DNA from: Kitasatospora sp. MAP5-34
GTDB lineage: Bacteria > Actinomycetota > Actinomycetes > Streptomycetales > Streptomycetaceae
Assembly: GCF_029894335.1 (NCBI RefSeq)
Contig: NZ_JARXZC010000016.1
Span: 1-64,000, forward strand
Direction: 5' to 3'
DNA length: 64,000 nucleotides
Numbering within the stretch: position 1 is the first letter of the stretch; every line of letters starts with the position of its first letter. Both the position numbers and the translations under genes were made by a program. The notes under the pieces were generated by a model. The model was given only the letters and a program-made list of their open reading frames with translations, made no database searches and had not been told where the DNA came from. Positions 17,136 through 26,489 of the stretch are shown here, piece by piece.

Positions 17136-17188
17136 ACTGACACCGCCGCCCGCCAGGAGGAACAGTCCTGGCGGGCGGCGGTGTCAGT
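17136..17188. terminator. Bidirectional terminator
   Basis: A perfect 23-bp stem (17136-17158 with 17166-17188) with a 7-nt loop lies between the convergent LCP and HAD genes. Confidence 0.85.
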
Positions 17189-17205
17189 CAGCCGGTTCAG
17201 CCGGT

Positions 17206-18081
17206 TCAGCCGGTTCCAGCAGGTTCGGCGGGCTCTCGGACGGTCTGGAAGAGCCGTTCCAGGACGACCGCGACGCCGTCCTCGTCGTTGCTGACGGTCA
17301 CCTCGTCGGCGACGGCGAACAGCTGTTCGTGGGCGTTGGCCATCGCCACGCCGTGGGCGGCCCAGCCGAACATCGGTATGTCGTTCGGCATGTCGCCGAA
17401 GGCGATGGTCTGCGCCGCCTTGACGCCCAGCCGGTGGGCGGCGACGGCGAGGCCGGTGGCCTTGGTCAGACCGAGCGGCAGCAGCTCGACCACGCCCGGG
17501 CCGGCCATGATGACGCCGACCAGGTCGCCCGCCACCTCGCGGCCGATCCGGGCGAGTTCGTCGTCGGTCAGCCCGGGGTGCTGGATGTAGAGCTTGCTGA
17601 TCGGCTTGGCGAGCAGCTCGGACTTGTCGACCCGGACGAGCGGCAGCTCGGAGCCGATCTGCAGCGCGTACCCGGGACCGGCCACCACCCCGCCGTCCAG
17701 TCCGTCCTCGTTGGCCGCGACCGCGAGCGGACCGGTCTCGGCCTCGATCTTCGCCAGGGCCAGCGCGGCCAGCTGCCGGTCCAGGGTGACGGAGGTGAGC
17801 AGCTGGTGTGCGCCCGCGTCGTAGACCTGGGCGCCCTGGCCGCAGACGGCGAGCCCGGTGTAGCCGATCTCGTCGAAGACCGGGCGGGCCCAGGTCGCGG
17901 AGCGGCCGGTGACGATGATGTGCAGCGCCCCGGCCGCGACGGCGGCGGCGAGGGCGGCGCGGGTACGGTCCGAGACGGTCTCCGCCGAGTTCAGCAGAGT
18001 GCCGTCCAGGTCGGTGGCGACCAGCCGGAAGGGCGGGCCGCCACCGGTGGAGACGTCGGGTCGGTGGCTGTTGGTGCTCAT
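17206..18081 (-). CDS. Cof-type HAD-superfamily phosphatase
   Basis: This is a 291-residue HAD hydrolase of the Cof/YidA group. The nucleophile motif is DLDGTLLNS near residue 24. Motif II is VTGR, the motif III lysine lies in GLTKATGLAVAAHRLG, and motif IV is FGDMPNDIPMF. The C2 cap domain lies between motifs II and III. These enzymes dephosphorylate sugar phosphates or flavin precursors. The ATG is 50 bp after the serS stop, so the two are likely cotranscribed. Substrate unknown. Confidence 0.9.
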   Translation of the reverse strand: MSTNSHRPDVSTGGGPPFRLVATDLDGTLLNSAETVSDRTRAALAAAVAAGALHIIVTGRSATWARPVFDEIGYTGLAVCGQGAQVYDAGAHQLLTSVTLDRQLAALALAKIEAETGPLAVAANEDGLDGGVVAGPGYALQIGSELPLVRVDKSELLAKPISKLYIQHPGLTDDELARIGREVAGDLVGVIMAGPGVVELLPLGLTKATGLAVAAHRLGVKAAQTIAFGDMPNDIPMFGWAAHGVAMANAHEQLFAVADEVTVSNDEDGVAVVLERLFQTVREPAEPAGTG

Positions 18082-18131
18082 CTGCCGTACGTCTCCAAGG
18101 AGTTGCTGTTCAGTGCCGCTGCCGGTCGGTG

Positions 18132-19409
18132 CTACTTGACGGGCTCCAGAACGGTGCGTCCACCCAGGAACGGACGCAGCGCCTCCGGCACCAGGACCGA
18201 GCCGTCGGCCTGCTGGTGGTTCTCCAGGATGGCCACCATCACGCGCGGGACGGCGACCAGGGTGCCGTTCAGCGTCGCCAGCGGGCGGACCTTGCCGCCC
18301 TCCTCGCGCATCCGGATGGAGAGCCGGCGGGACTGGTACTCGGTGGTGTTCGAGGTGGAGGTCACCTCGCGGTACTTGCCCTGGGTGGGGATCCAGGCCT
18401 CGATGTCGAACTTCCGTGCCGCCGAGGCACCAAGGTCGCCGGAGGCGACGTCGATCACCCGGAAGGGCAGTTCGAGGGCGTTCAGGAAGTCCTTCTCCCA
18501 CTGGAGCAGGCGGCGGTGCTCCGCCTCGGCCTCCTCCGGAGTGGTGTAGACGAACATCTCCACCTTCTCGAACTGGTGGACCCGGATGATGCCCCGGGTG
18601 TCCTTGCCGTACGTCCCGGCCTCGCGGCGGAAGCAGGAGGAGTACCCGGCGTAGCGCAGCGGTAGCTTCTCCACGTCGATGATCTCGTCCATGTGGTACG
18701 CGGCGAGCGGGACCTCGCTGGTGCCGACCAGGTAGCGGTCGTCGTCCGCCAGGAAGTAGACGTTCTCCGCCGCCTGGCCGAGGAAGCCGGTGCCGTCCAT
18801 GGCAGCCGGGCGGACCAGGGCGGGGGTGATCATCGGGATGAAGCCGGCGGCGCCGGCCTGGGCCATCGCCATGTTGACGAGTGCGAGCTCCAGCAGCGCG
18901 CCGACGCCGGTCAGGTAGTAGGAGCGCGAGCCGGCCACCTTGGCGCCGCGCTCGGTGTCGATCGCGCCGAGGATCTGGCCCAGCTCGACGTGGTCCTTGG
19001 GCTCGAAGCCCTCGGCGGCGAAGTCGCGCGGGGTGCCGATCTCCTCCAGCGTGAGGAAGTCCTCCTCGCCGCCGACCGGAGCTGCCGGGTCGATCAGGTT
19101 GGCGAGCGAGCGGACGAGGCGCTCGGCCTCCTCCTTGGCCTCGGTCTGGGCCGCGTCGGCGGCCTTGACCTCGGCGGCCAGCTCGGAGGCGCGCTTGAGC
19201 AGCGCGGCCTTCTCGTCGCCCTGGGCGCTGCGGATCTGGTTGCCGAGCGACTTCTGCTCGTTGCGGAGCTCGTCGAAGCGACTGCCCGACGACCGGCGCC
19301 GTTCGTCGGCGGAGAGAAGGGCGTCGACCAGGTCGACGTCCTCACCACGGGCGCGCTGCGAGGCGCGCACTCGGTCTGGGTCCTCACGAAGCAGGCGAAG
19401 GTCAATCAC
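18132..19409 (-). CDS. serS: Seryl-tRNA synthetase
   Basis: This 425-residue enzyme charges tRNA-Ser. An N-terminal coiled-coil tRNA arm (about 28-105) precedes the class II catalytic core. Motif 2 is SSCFRREAG followed by the [14 protein letters not shown] loop, and motif 3 is [18 protein letters not shown]. The start is GTG ([14 protein letters not shown]) at 19409. A -10 TAGGCT stands 7 nt before it, which points to a leaderless mRNA. Full length, no anomalies. Confidence 0.97.
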   Translation of the reverse strand: MIDLRLLREDPDRVRASQRARGEDVDLVDALLSADERRRSSGSRFDELRNEQKSLGNQIRSAQGDEKAALLKRASELAAEVKAADAAQTEAKEEAERLVRSLANLIDPAAPVGGEEDFLTLEEIGTPRDFAAEGFEPKDHVELGQILGAIDTERGAKVAGSRSYYLTGVGALLELALVNMAMAQAGAAGFIPMITPALVRPAAMDGTGFLGQAAENVYFLADDDRYLVGTSEVPLAAYHMDEIIDVEKLPLRYAGYSSCFRREAGTYGKDTRGIIRVHQFEKVEMFVYTTPEEAEAEHRRLLQWEKDFLNALELPFRVIDVASGDLGASAARKFDIEAWIPTQGKYREVTSTSNTTEYQSRRLSIRMREEGGKVRPLATLNGTLVAVPRVMVAILENHQQADGSVLVPEALRPFLGGRTVLEPVK

Positions 19410-19416
19410 GGGGCCC

Positions 19417-19422
19417 AGCCTA
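19417..19422 (-). promoter_or_regulatory. -10 element for leaderless serS
   Basis: On the minus strand TAGGCT is followed by 7 nt and then GTG, the same arrangement as at 4124 and 9067. Confidence 0.6.
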
Positions 19423-19554
19423 CCGGGGAGAGGGGCCGCTACAGGAACGGGTTTCTCCGGTGATGTGCGGTCGCGAGGCCCGTCCCGTATGTCGCTTTCT
19501 GTCCCGATATCTGGCATCCTGCCCCAGCTCTGCCGCCGGGCCGTGGGTCCCGCC

Positions 19555-19911
19555 TGTGGATAACCCGCCTCATCTTGTGGATAACCGGCCCCGGGAGGGG
19601 CCTTATCCACAGGAGTTCGGCGGGGGCTGTGGATCGATGGAATGTGAGGGACTGAACGCCCGTCTGTAGAGGAATTGAGGTTTGAAACCCCGATTCACCT
19701 TCTCAGGCGAGGGAATTAGCGCACTCGGACGGGTGATTTGCTGGATCACGGGTGACTCTGGCCCGATTGGTCGAGTCTGGTCTGCTAGCTGATGATCTGA
19801 CCGGTTCTCCAGTGGATATGCCGGTTTGTCGACTCGCCCCCGACCTGTGGATAACTGTGGATAACTTTCCACTCCGCCCGCCTGTGGACGGAGCTCCGGG
19901 CCTGTGGACAA
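19555..19911. promoter_or_regulatory. Cluster of DnaA boxes
   Basis: Five perfect TTATCCACA boxes occur at 19555-19563, 19576-19584, 19603-19611, 19846-19854 and 19856-19864, the third in opposite orientation to the others. One TTGTCCACA box lies at 19903-19911. Two near matches lie at 19628-19636 and 19883-19891. The second and third boxes frame a GC hairpin (19576-19611). The whole 649-bp stretch between serS and pheA shows no gene. There is no dnaA or dnaN nearby, so this is more like a DnaA-titrating (datA-like) or DnaA-regulatory locus than oriC. Confidence 0.8.
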
Positions 19912-20058
19912 GCCCTGGGCAGCGCCACGGGCGGTCGCTCCACCGCGCGGGTGAACTCACCCGCGTGTCGAAAAACGGCAGATTCTGCCGAATTCGATCA
20001 GAGTCGGTCGGATAGCTTCAGCCCGAGCACCACCCCGGAGCAGGTCACCCGACAGCGG

Positions 20059-20994
20059 TCAGAGTTCGCCGCGCCCGTCCAGGCAGCGGGAGAGCCAGTC
20101 GGCCGCCGCGCTGAAATCCTCGTCCGAGGTCCCCGCGCGACGGAACGACTGACGTCCTTCGTCGGCCCGGGGGTACGAACCCAGGAAACGCACCTTCGGG
20201 CAGATCCGCTTCAGCCCCATCAGCGCCTCGCTCACCCGCCGCTCGCTGAGGTGCCCCTCGCAGTCGATCAGGAAGCAGTAGTTGCCGAGCCCGCCGCCGG
20301 TCGGCCGGGACTCGATCCGCATCAGGTTGATCCCGCGCACCGCGAACTCCTGCAGCAGCTCCAGCAGCGCGCCCGGGTGGTCGTCCGGCAGCCAGACCAC
20401 CATCGAGGTCTTGTCCGAGCCGGTCGGCGAGGAGACCCGGCCGGGCCGCCCGACCAGGACGAAGCGGGTGGTCGCGTTCGCGGCGTCGTGGATCTCGTTG
20501 ACCAGCACGTCGAGCCCGTACAGCGGCGCGGCGAAGTCACCCGCGAAGGCACCGTCGAACCGGCCCTCCTGCACCAGCCGGGCGCCGTCGGCGTTGGAGG
20601 CGGAGGCCTCCCAGCGGGCGTCCGGCAGGTGGGCGGCGCTCCAGCGGCGGACCTGGGGCTGGGCGACCGGGTGGCTGGTGACGGTCTTGATGTCCGCCAG
20701 CTCGGTGCCGGGACGCACCAGCAGCGCGAAGGCGATCGGCAGCAGCACCTCGCGGTAGATCATCAGCGGCGTGCCACCGGCCAGCTCGTCACTGGTCGCG
20801 GTGACGGCGCCCTCGACGGAGTTCTCCACCGGCACGAACGCCCCGGCGGCCTCGCCGGCCCGTACGGCGTCCAGAACGGCCGGTACCGAGGCCATCGGCA
20901 CCAGCTCCCGGGTCGCGGCCTCGGGCAGGGTGCGCAGCGCGGCCTCCGTGAAGGTGCCCGCAGGCCCGAGATAGGTGTAGCGGGTGGCCGACAT
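20059..20994 (-). CDS. pheA: Prephenate dehydratase
   Basis: This 311-residue monofunctional enzyme converts prephenate to phenylpyruvate in phenylalanine synthesis. The catalytic domain (1-185) begins YTYLGPAGTFTEAAL, and a TRF motif lies in ATTRFVLVGRP. The ACT domain (about 200-280) has the GALLELLQEFAVRGINLMRIESRP pattern that binds Phe for feedback control. There is no fused chorismate mutase. It stands alone on the minus strand with the DnaA-box stretch downstream. Confidence 0.95.
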   Translation of the reverse strand: MSATRYTYLGPAGTFTEAALRTLPEAATRELVPMASVPAVLDAVRAGEAAGAFVPVENSVEGAVTATSDELAGGTPLMIYREVLLPIAFALLVRPGTELADIKTVTSHPVAQPQVRRWSAAHLPDARWEASASNADGARLVQEGRFDGAFAGDFAAPLYGLDVLVNEIHDAANATTRFVLVGRPGRVSSPTGSDKTSMVVWLPDDHPGALLELLQEFAVRGINLMRIESRPTGGGLGNYCFLIDCEGHLSERRVSEALMGLKRICPKVRFLGSYPRADEGRQSFRRAGTSDEDFSAAADWLSRCLDGRGEL

Positions 20995-21144
20995 GCCGCC
21001 TCCGTGCGAAAGGTGCGAAAGGGTGGTGCCGAAACGAGCCGAGTGCCCGGGGGTACCCGACTTGCCACCTTAGCCAGTCCGGGCGCCCGGCATCGCGGCG
21101 TTCCGCCTGCCGGGCAGCCCGGTCCCGTACCGGGGAGAGCCCGG

Positions 21145-22392
21145 TCAGCTCTCCAGCAGCGGCTGCCCCACGTACCCGCCCTCCGGCGCACCCGGCGGTA
21201 CGGCGTACAGCCCGCTCGCCTCGTGCCGTAGGAAGCGGGACAGGCTGTCGCCGCGCGCCAGCCTGCGCTGGACGGGGACGAACCCGCGCACCGGGTCGGC
21301 CTGGAAGGCGACGAAGAGCAGCCCGGCGTCCAGCGAGCCGTCCGGCAGCAGCCCGTCCTGGTACGAGAAGCCCCGGCGCAGCATGGCGGCCCCGCCGTTG
21401 GAGGCGGGGGCGGCGATCCTGATGTGCGCGTCGGCGGGGATCGCGAGGATGCCGTCGGGGTTCTGCTTCGTCAGGTCGACGGGGGTGGACTCGGTGCCGC
21501 CGGAGAGCGGCGCGCCGTCGGACTTGCGGCGGCCGATCACCCGTTCCTGGCGATCTGTGGGCAGGTTCTCCCAGTTGTCCAGCAGCATCCGGATCCGCCG
21601 GAACACCGCGTACGAGCCGCCGGCCAGCCAGCCGGGGCCGTCGGCGAAGACCTTCGCGGTGAAGTCCGGCTCGCCGGCCCTGGGGTTGTTGGTGCCGTCC
21701 ACCTGGCCCATCAGGTTGCGGCCCGTCATGGCGCGGTCGGTGGCGCCGGGCGTGCGGCTGAAGCCGCTCATCTGCCAGCGGAGGGTGGCCGCCCCGGCGG
21801 CCTGCTGCTGGAGCACCCGCAGCGCGTGGAAGGCGACGAGGGCGTCGTCCGCCCCGATCTGCACCCAGAGGTCGCCGTCGCCGCGCGCCGGGTCGAGCGC
21901 GTCCTCGGGGAAGGACGGCAGCGGGGTGAGCGCGGGCGGGCGCTGGGCGGTCAGCCCGGTCCGGTCGAACAGCGAGTGGCCGAAGCCGAAGGTGACGGTC
22001 AGCGCGCAGGGGCCCGCGTCCGTCGCGATCTGGTTCTCGTGCTCCCCGGCGGGTTCGCCGCGCGACAGCCGGGCGGCGGTGTCCGACCAGCGCTGCATCA
22101 GCTGCCGCAGCCCGTCCCGCCCGGCGCTGCCGGTGGCCGTCAGGTCGAAGGCGGCCAGCTGCACCCGGGCCTGCTGGGTCTGCAGGATCCCGGCCTGGTG
22201 GGTCCCGTGGAACGGGATCACCGCCCGGCCGAGCGGCGGCGGGCCGGGGGTGGTCGCCACCGCCCGGCCGCCCAGCACCTGCCCGCCCAGCACCTGCCCG
22301 CCCAGCACCCCGCCGACGGCACCGGCCGCCAGCCCGGCCCCGGCCCCGCCGAGCACCGCCCGCCGGGAGAACCCCATGCCCGGTCCGGTCAT
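21145..22392 (-). CDS. dtpA: Tat-exported DyP-type heme peroxidase
   Basis: This is a 415-residue secreted peroxidase. A twin-arginine signal (FSRRAVLGG) opens the protein, and the signal region contains a repeated LGGQV unit. The DyP signature GQVDGTNNP (GxxDG, with the distal Asp) lies at about residue 230, and a heme-proximal His region and Arg (VFRRIRMLLDNWE) follow. In Streptomyces lividans DtpA works with Sco and ECuC in maturation of the copper oxidase GlxA; this gene order matches. The start overlaps the CopCD stop as ATGA. EfeB-type iron uptake is the alternative, but no EfeU or EfeO is present. Confidence 0.9.
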   Translation of the reverse strand: MTGPGMGFSRRAVLGGAGAGLAAGAVGGVLGGQVLGGQVLGGRAVATTPGPPPLGRAVIPFHGTHQAGILQTQQARVQLAAFDLTATGSAGRDGLRQLMQRWSDTAARLSRGEPAGEHENQIATDAGPCALTVTFGFGHSLFDRTGLTAQRPPALTPLPSFPEDALDPARGDGDLWVQIGADDALVAFHALRVLQQQAAGAATLRWQMSGFSRTPGATDRAMTGRNLMGQVDGTNNPRAGEPDFTAKVFADGPGWLAGGSYAVFRRIRMLLDNWENLPTDRQERVIGRRKSDGAPLSGGTESTPVDLTKQNPDGILAIPADAHIRIAAPASNGGAAMLRRGFSYQDGLLPDGSLDAGLLFVAFQADPVRGFVPVQRRLARGDSLSRFLRHEASGLYAVPPGAPEGGYVGQPLLES

Positions 22393-24353
22393 CCGATCTT
22401 CACCGACTTGGTCACGGTGGTCTGGTCGATGTCGGACGACCGTACGGTCACCGACACCACCCAGTCGCCCGCCAGCGGCAGCTGCGCCGTGCCGGACCAG
22501 CGTCCGGTGGCGGTCGGCAGCAGCGAGGCGGGCAGCGGCCCGAGGTCCCGGTCGGGCAAGGTGAAGGCGAGCTGTAGCTCGGGGACGGTGACGGGCTTCC
22601 CGGACGGGTCGTCCAGGCTCAGCGTCAGGGTGTTCTGGCCGGCGACGGCCGGCTTCAGGGTCACCGTGGCGGTGCCCTTGGCGGCCGGGTCCGTCCCGCC
22701 GGTGTCGTACGGGAGCTTGAGCTCGACGGTCTTCGCGGTGCCGGTGGGCGTGCCGGGGGCGGCCGTACCCGCCGGGGCGGGGGTGGCGGCGGAGGCGACC
22801 CGGCCGGGCGCGGAGTTGGTGAGCAGGGTGGTGACCACCAGCACCGCCACCGCGAGGGCGGCCTCGATCAGCACCGAGCGGCGGAGTCCGGCGTGGGCGG
22901 GGGTGCCGTCCTGGGCCTGCCGCAACTTCGCGTTGACGGTGGCCGCCCGCTGGCGGGCGAGCTGGGCCTGCCGGGCCGGGTCGGCCGACTCGGTCGCGGC
23001 ACCGGCCTTGGTGGTCACAGCGGCGGTCACCGGCTCCAGGGCCGGGGTGTCCGCCGTGGCCGCCCGCAGCTTGGCCACCCAACCCCGGGAGAGCCACCCC
23101 ACACCGACCAGCACGGCCACGCACCCGGTCTTGATCAGCAACAGCCGCCCGTACTCGGTGTCGACCAGCGCACTCCACGAGCCGAGGCCGCGCCAGGACT
23201 GGTAGACGCCGGTGACCACCAGCACCGCGACCGAGCCGAAGGCCAGCTTGGAGAAGCGCTCGACGGCGGCGACCTCCAGACCGTTCCGCAGCCCCACCAG
23301 CAGGGTGGCGAGCCCGCCGAGCCAGAGGGCCATCGCCAGCAGGTGCAGCACCCCGGCGGGCAGGGCGAGCCAGACCTGGATGCCGACTGCGGCGTGGTCC
23401 GCGCCGACCCAGGTGGCGGAGAGCGCGACGGCGAGCACCAGCCCGGCGACGCCGAGGCCGAGCCGGGCGTCCCGCAGCGGGCGTTCGGCGGCGCGGCGCT
23501 CCAGCAGGCGCAGCTCGTCGTCCTCGTCCTCGGTGTCCTTGGTGTCCCCGGGGGCCTCCGCCGGGTCGGGCTGCTGTCCGAGCTGCCCGACCAGCAGGGA
23601 GAGGAAGACGCCGCCCGCCGCGAGCAGCAGCAGCCGCGCCGAGAGCGCCGTGCCGATCCGCTCCTCCAGGGTCGCGCGGACCAGGGTGAGGTCCAGCGCC
23701 TGGCCGAGCCCGGTGCCCCGCTCGTACGGTCCGCGCAGCAGCAGGACGGCGACGGTGGCGACCAGCAGCGCCACCCAGCCGGTCATCAGCAGCCGCTGCA
23801 CCTTGGCGACCGTCGCGCCCTTCGGCCAGCAGATCAGCACGAACGCGGCGACCCCGGCCAGCAGCGCGAACGCGGCGTACGCGACGACCCGGCCGGTGCC
23901 GTAGACGGCGGCGACCAGGCTGTCCGCCTTTCCGCCCTGGACGGCGTCGGCGGAGACCGTGGTGGTCGACGCGGCGCCGATCGAGAAGGTGAACGCGCCG
24001 CCGACGGGGTGCGAGTCCTCCGAGACCGCGCGCCAGGCGACGGTGTAAGTGCCGTTGGCCAGGCCGCTGTTCAGGCCGACCTGGGCGGTGTCGGACTTGC
24101 CGTCCGCATGGCCCGGATTGCCGGTGTCCACCGCCTTGCCGTCGGGGCTGAGCACCCGTACCGAGTCCGAGGAGAGCGTGACGCCCTCACTGAACGTCAG
24201 CGTCACGGCGGAGGGCGCGGTGGGGACCACCGAGTTCTCCGCCGGGTCGGTGGAGACCAGCGCGGCGTGGGCGGAGGCCGTACCGGCACCGCCGATCAGC
24301 AGGACCACCGCTGCGCCGAGCGCTGCGAGTAGGGCACCAAGCCTCTTCAGCAT
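22389..24353 (-). CDS. CopC-CopD fusion copper protein
   Basis: This is a 654-residue fusion. The signal peptide is cleaved near ASA-HAALV, so His29 would become the N-terminal copper ligand of the CopC domain (29-130; SEDSHPVGGAFTF supplies a second His). An eight-helix CopD membrane domain spans about 155-440. A 100-residue extracytoplasmic tail follows TM helix LAVAVLVVTTLLT. It likely moves copper across the membrane for the adjacent cuproprotein pathway. It ends in an ATGA overlap with the DyP gene. Confidence 0.9.
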   Translation of the reverse strand: MLKRLGALLAALGAAVVLLIGGAGTASAHAALVSTDPAENSVVPTAPSAVTLTFSEGVTLSSDSVRVLSPDGKAVDTGNPGHADGKSDTAQVGLNSGLANGTYTVAWRAVSEDSHPVGGAFTFSIGAASTTTVSADAVQGGKADSLVAAVYGTGRVVAYAAFALLAGVAAFVLICWPKGATVAKVQRLLMTGWVALLVATVAVLLLRGPYERGTGLGQALDLTLVRATLEERIGTALSARLLLLAAGGVFLSLLVGQLGQQPDPAEAPGDTKDTEDEDDELRLLERRAAERPLRDARLGLGVAGLVLAVALSATWVGADHAAVGIQVWLALPAGVLHLLAMALWLGGLATLLVGLRNGLEVAAVERFSKLAFGSVAVLVVTGVYQSWRGLGSWSALVDTEYGRLLLIKTGCVAVLVGVGWLSRGWVAKLRAATADTPALEPVTAAVTTKAGAATESADPARQAQLARQRAATVNAKLRQAQDGTPAHAGLRRSVLIEAALAVAVLVVTTLLTNSAPGRVASAATPAPAGTAAPGTPTGTAKTVELKLPYDTGGTDPAAKGTATVTLKPAVAGQNTLTLSLDDPSGKPVTVPELQLAFTLPDRDLGPLPASLLPTATGRWSGTAQLPLAGDWVVSVTVRSSDIDQTTVTKSVKIG

Positions 24354-24359
24354 CTTGAG

Positions 24360-24833
24360 CTAGCTCCCTGGTCGGTAGGTGAGGGGTTTGACCGGTGCCT
24401 GGACGGAGATGGTCCGGCCCCTGGCGAAGGTCAGGTCGAGCTCCAGCACGTCGCCGACGGCGGGTGCCTTCGTCCAGCCCATGATCATCAGGTGGTTGCC
24501 GCCGCGTTCCAGCAGGAGTTTGCCGTGTGCCGCCACGGGGAGGGCGCCGACCTCCTCCATCGTGGTGTCGGTCGAGCGGTGCATGGTGACCGACTTGGCT
24601 CCCGGTGAGCTGACCTTGACCAGCTGGTCGGCGCCGGAGCCGATGTTCTGGACGGTCAGGTACCCCGCCGCCATCCCGCCCGGAGTGGCGGGCAGCGGGA
24701 TGTAGGCGCCGGTGACGGCGACGTTGCTGTCGCCCGAGGTGCCCGGGCTGCAGGCGACCAGGACGGTCCCCGCGACGAGCACGGTGGCGAGCCCCGAGCC
24801 GATCAGCGCGCTGCGCCGGAACCGGCGGCTCAT
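24360..24833 (-). CDS. ecuC: PCu(A)C-type extracytoplasmic copper chaperone lipoprotein
   Basis: This is a 157-residue lipoprotein with a lipobox ending at Cys28 (VLVAC). The copper site is M84-H85, M92, H114 and M116. The M-X21-H-X-M part of the family motif is kept exactly, but the first spacing is shorter than usual. In Streptomyces this protein (ECuC) passes copper to Sco. The ATG overlaps the Sco stop. Confidence 0.88.
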   Translation of the reverse strand: MSRRFRRSALIGSGLATVLVAGTVLVACSPGTSGDSNVAVTGAYIPLPATPGGMAAGYLTVQNIGSGADQLVKVSSPGAKSVTMHRSTDTTMEEVGALPVAAHGKLLLERGGNHLMIMGWTKAPAVGDVLELDLTFARGRTISVQAPVKPLTYRPGS

Positions 24834-25510
24834 GCCGGGACCCCCTTGGCGAGCAGCGCCAGATCGTGCGCGTAGGTGTCGACGGAGCTGTTGCTCAGGT
24901 AGAGCAGGTGCGCCTTGTCGTCGGACGGGAGGAAGGCCAGCACCTGGGCGCCGTGGGTGGAGGTGACCGTGCCGTCCTTGTTCACGACCGGGTCCTCGAC
25001 CATGATGCCGAGCGGCTTGGCGGCCGCCTTGACCTTCTCCAGGTCACCGGTGAGCCCCACGACGCTCTTCCCGAACGAGTCCAGCCAGGTGCGCAGCACC
25101 TTCGGGGTGTCCCGGGCGGGGTCGGTGGAGACGAAGACCACGTCGATCTTCTTCTGGTCCTCGGGGGAGAGCTTGGACATCGCCACCCCGATGTCGCCCA
25201 TGGTCGTCGGGCAGACGTCCGGGCAGCTGGTGTAGCCGAAGAAGAGCAGCGTGGGGTGGCCCGCCGTCTGCTTGCGCAGGTCGAAGGGCTGCCCGGACGT
25301 GTCGTTCATGACCAGGTCGGGCTTGTCGAAGTGGTTGGTCAGCAGGGTGCCCTGGTAGGGGGAGTTGCTGCTCTCCTTGGTGACGGTGACGCTGCCGTCG
25401 GAGTTGCCGCCGGAGCCGCCGGAGCTCGATCCGCAGGCGGTGAGGGAGAGCGCGGCGGCCAGTACGAGGGCGGCGGCGCCGAGCAGGCGGGGGGTGGTGC
25501 TGCGTGCCAT
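24830..25510 (-). CDS. sco: Sco/SenC family copper metallochaperone
   Basis: This is a 226-residue lipoprotein with lipobox Cys26 (LSLTAC) and a Gly/Ser linker. The thioredoxin fold carries the copper ligands C96 and C100 (CPDVC) and H186 (STHGAQ). Sco delivers Cu(I) to the CuA site of cytochrome c oxidase or to GlxA-type oxidases. Stop and start overlap with the PCu(A)C gene. The group lies 83 bp after ycnI. Confidence 0.93.
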   Translation of the reverse strand: MARSTTPRLLGAAALVLAAALSLTACGSSSGGSGGNSDGSVTVTKESSNSPYQGTLLTNHFDKPDLVMNDTSGQPFDLRKQTAGHPTLLFFGYTSCPDVCPTTMGDIGVAMSKLSPEDQKKIDVVFVSTDPARDTPKVLRTWLDSFGKSVVGLTGDLEKVKAAAKPLGIMVEDPVVNKDGTVTSTHGAQVLAFLPSDDKAHLLYLSNSSVDTYAHDLALLAKGVPA

Positions 25511-25593
25511 GGGTGAGTCCGATCGTGGGCTGCTGCGGCCGGCCGGGGCCGCGTGCCCTGCTGTGGGGGTACGCGGCCCCGGCCGACGGGGTG

Positions 25594-26340
25594 TCAGGAG
25601 GTGGCGGAGCTGCTCTTGCGACGCAGACCGGCCACGCCCAGCGCGGCCCCGGCCACGCCGACGACGATGCCGACCACGCCGAGGGTACGGGCGGTGGAGT
25701 CGGAGGACTTGGCGGCCGCCGTGTCGGATGTCTTGCCGTCCTGCGAGGCGGTGACCGCCGAGGCGCCGCCCATCTGGTGGCCGCCGACGCCGGCGGCGGC
25801 CTTGGCGAGGGTCAGCACGGGCGCGGGGTGGGCCGGCTCGGGCTGGCCGTCCTTGGCCTCGTCGATCCAGCGGACGACCTGGCCGTTGTCGTACGTCTGC
25901 AGGGCCTTGAAGGTCATCGAGTCTGCGTCGGTGGGCAGCGGGCCGAGCGAGACCTTGAACTCCTGGAACTGACCGGGACCGACCTTGCCGGTGGCGTCGG
26001 CGGTCCAGGTGATCTTGGAGACCGCCTCGGTGATCTCGCCGCTCTCGGTCTTGACCGGCTTGTCGAGCTTGGTCTTCTCCAGGGTCGCCGTCCAGCCCGG
26101 CAGCGGCATGGTGCGTACCGACGAGAGCGGGTGGTCGAGCGGCAGCGAAACCTCGATCTTGGTGGTGCTCGCGGTGTCGCTCTCGTCCGGCACCCGGAAG
26201 GCGACGGCGGTGTAGCCGCCCTGGGTGGCGGCGCCGGGCTGAACGGTCACGTGCGCGAAGGCGGGGGCGGTCAGCGCGATGACGGCCGATCCGGCGACGG
26301 CGGCGACAGCGGCGAGGCGGCGGGCAGGAGTGGTACGCAT
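25594..26340 (-). CDS. YcnI-like (DUF1775) copper-binding membrane protein
   Basis: This is a 248-residue protein. The signal peptide ends at AFA-HVTVQPG, so His30 becomes the N-terminal ligand, the copper-binding histidine brace of YcnI. The DUF1775 domain spans about 30-165. A flexible linker and a C-terminal TM helix (LGVVGIVVGVAGAALGVAGL) with an RRKS stop follow. Start ATG 26340 places the signal peptide correctly; longer in-frame starts do not. Confidence 0.88.
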   Translation of the reverse strand: MRTTPARRLAAVAAVAGSAVIALTAPAFAHVTVQPGAATQGGYTAVAFRVPDESDTASTTKIEVSLPLDHPLSSVRTMPLPGWTATLEKTKLDKPVKTESGEITEAVSKITWTADATGKVGPGQFQEFKVSLGPLPTDADSMTFKALQTYDNGQVVRWIDEAKDGQPEPAHPAPVLTLAKAAAGVGGHQMGGASAVTASQDGKTSDTAAAKSSDSTARTLGVVGIVVGVAGAALGVAGLRRKSSSATS

Positions 26341-26489
26341 ATGAAGTTCTCCGACGGAGACGGGCACGCGGCAGGCCGCGGGAGCGGCGCGCGTGCGCAG
26401 GGGCTGCGGGTGAGGCCGTCCCGGGTGCGTCGAATGACGACCCGTCCGGCTGCGCGGGCGCGCGACCCGAGCTCCCGTGGGAGCCGTGG

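Noticed and set aside
19555..19911. DnaA-box cluster as the chromosomal origin oriC
   Set aside because: dnaA, dnaN and rpmH are not adjacent, and Streptomyces oriC has many more boxes (about 19) over about 1 kb; a regulatory cluster fits better.
20059..20994. pheA as part of the aromatic metabolite cluster
   Set aside because: It is about 14 kb away among housekeeping genes and leads to phenylpyruvate, not 4-hydroxyphenylpyruvate.
21145..22392. DyP peroxidase as EfeB of an EfeUOB iron importer
   Set aside because: EfeU and EfeO are absent and the neighbours are all copper proteins, matching the DtpA context.
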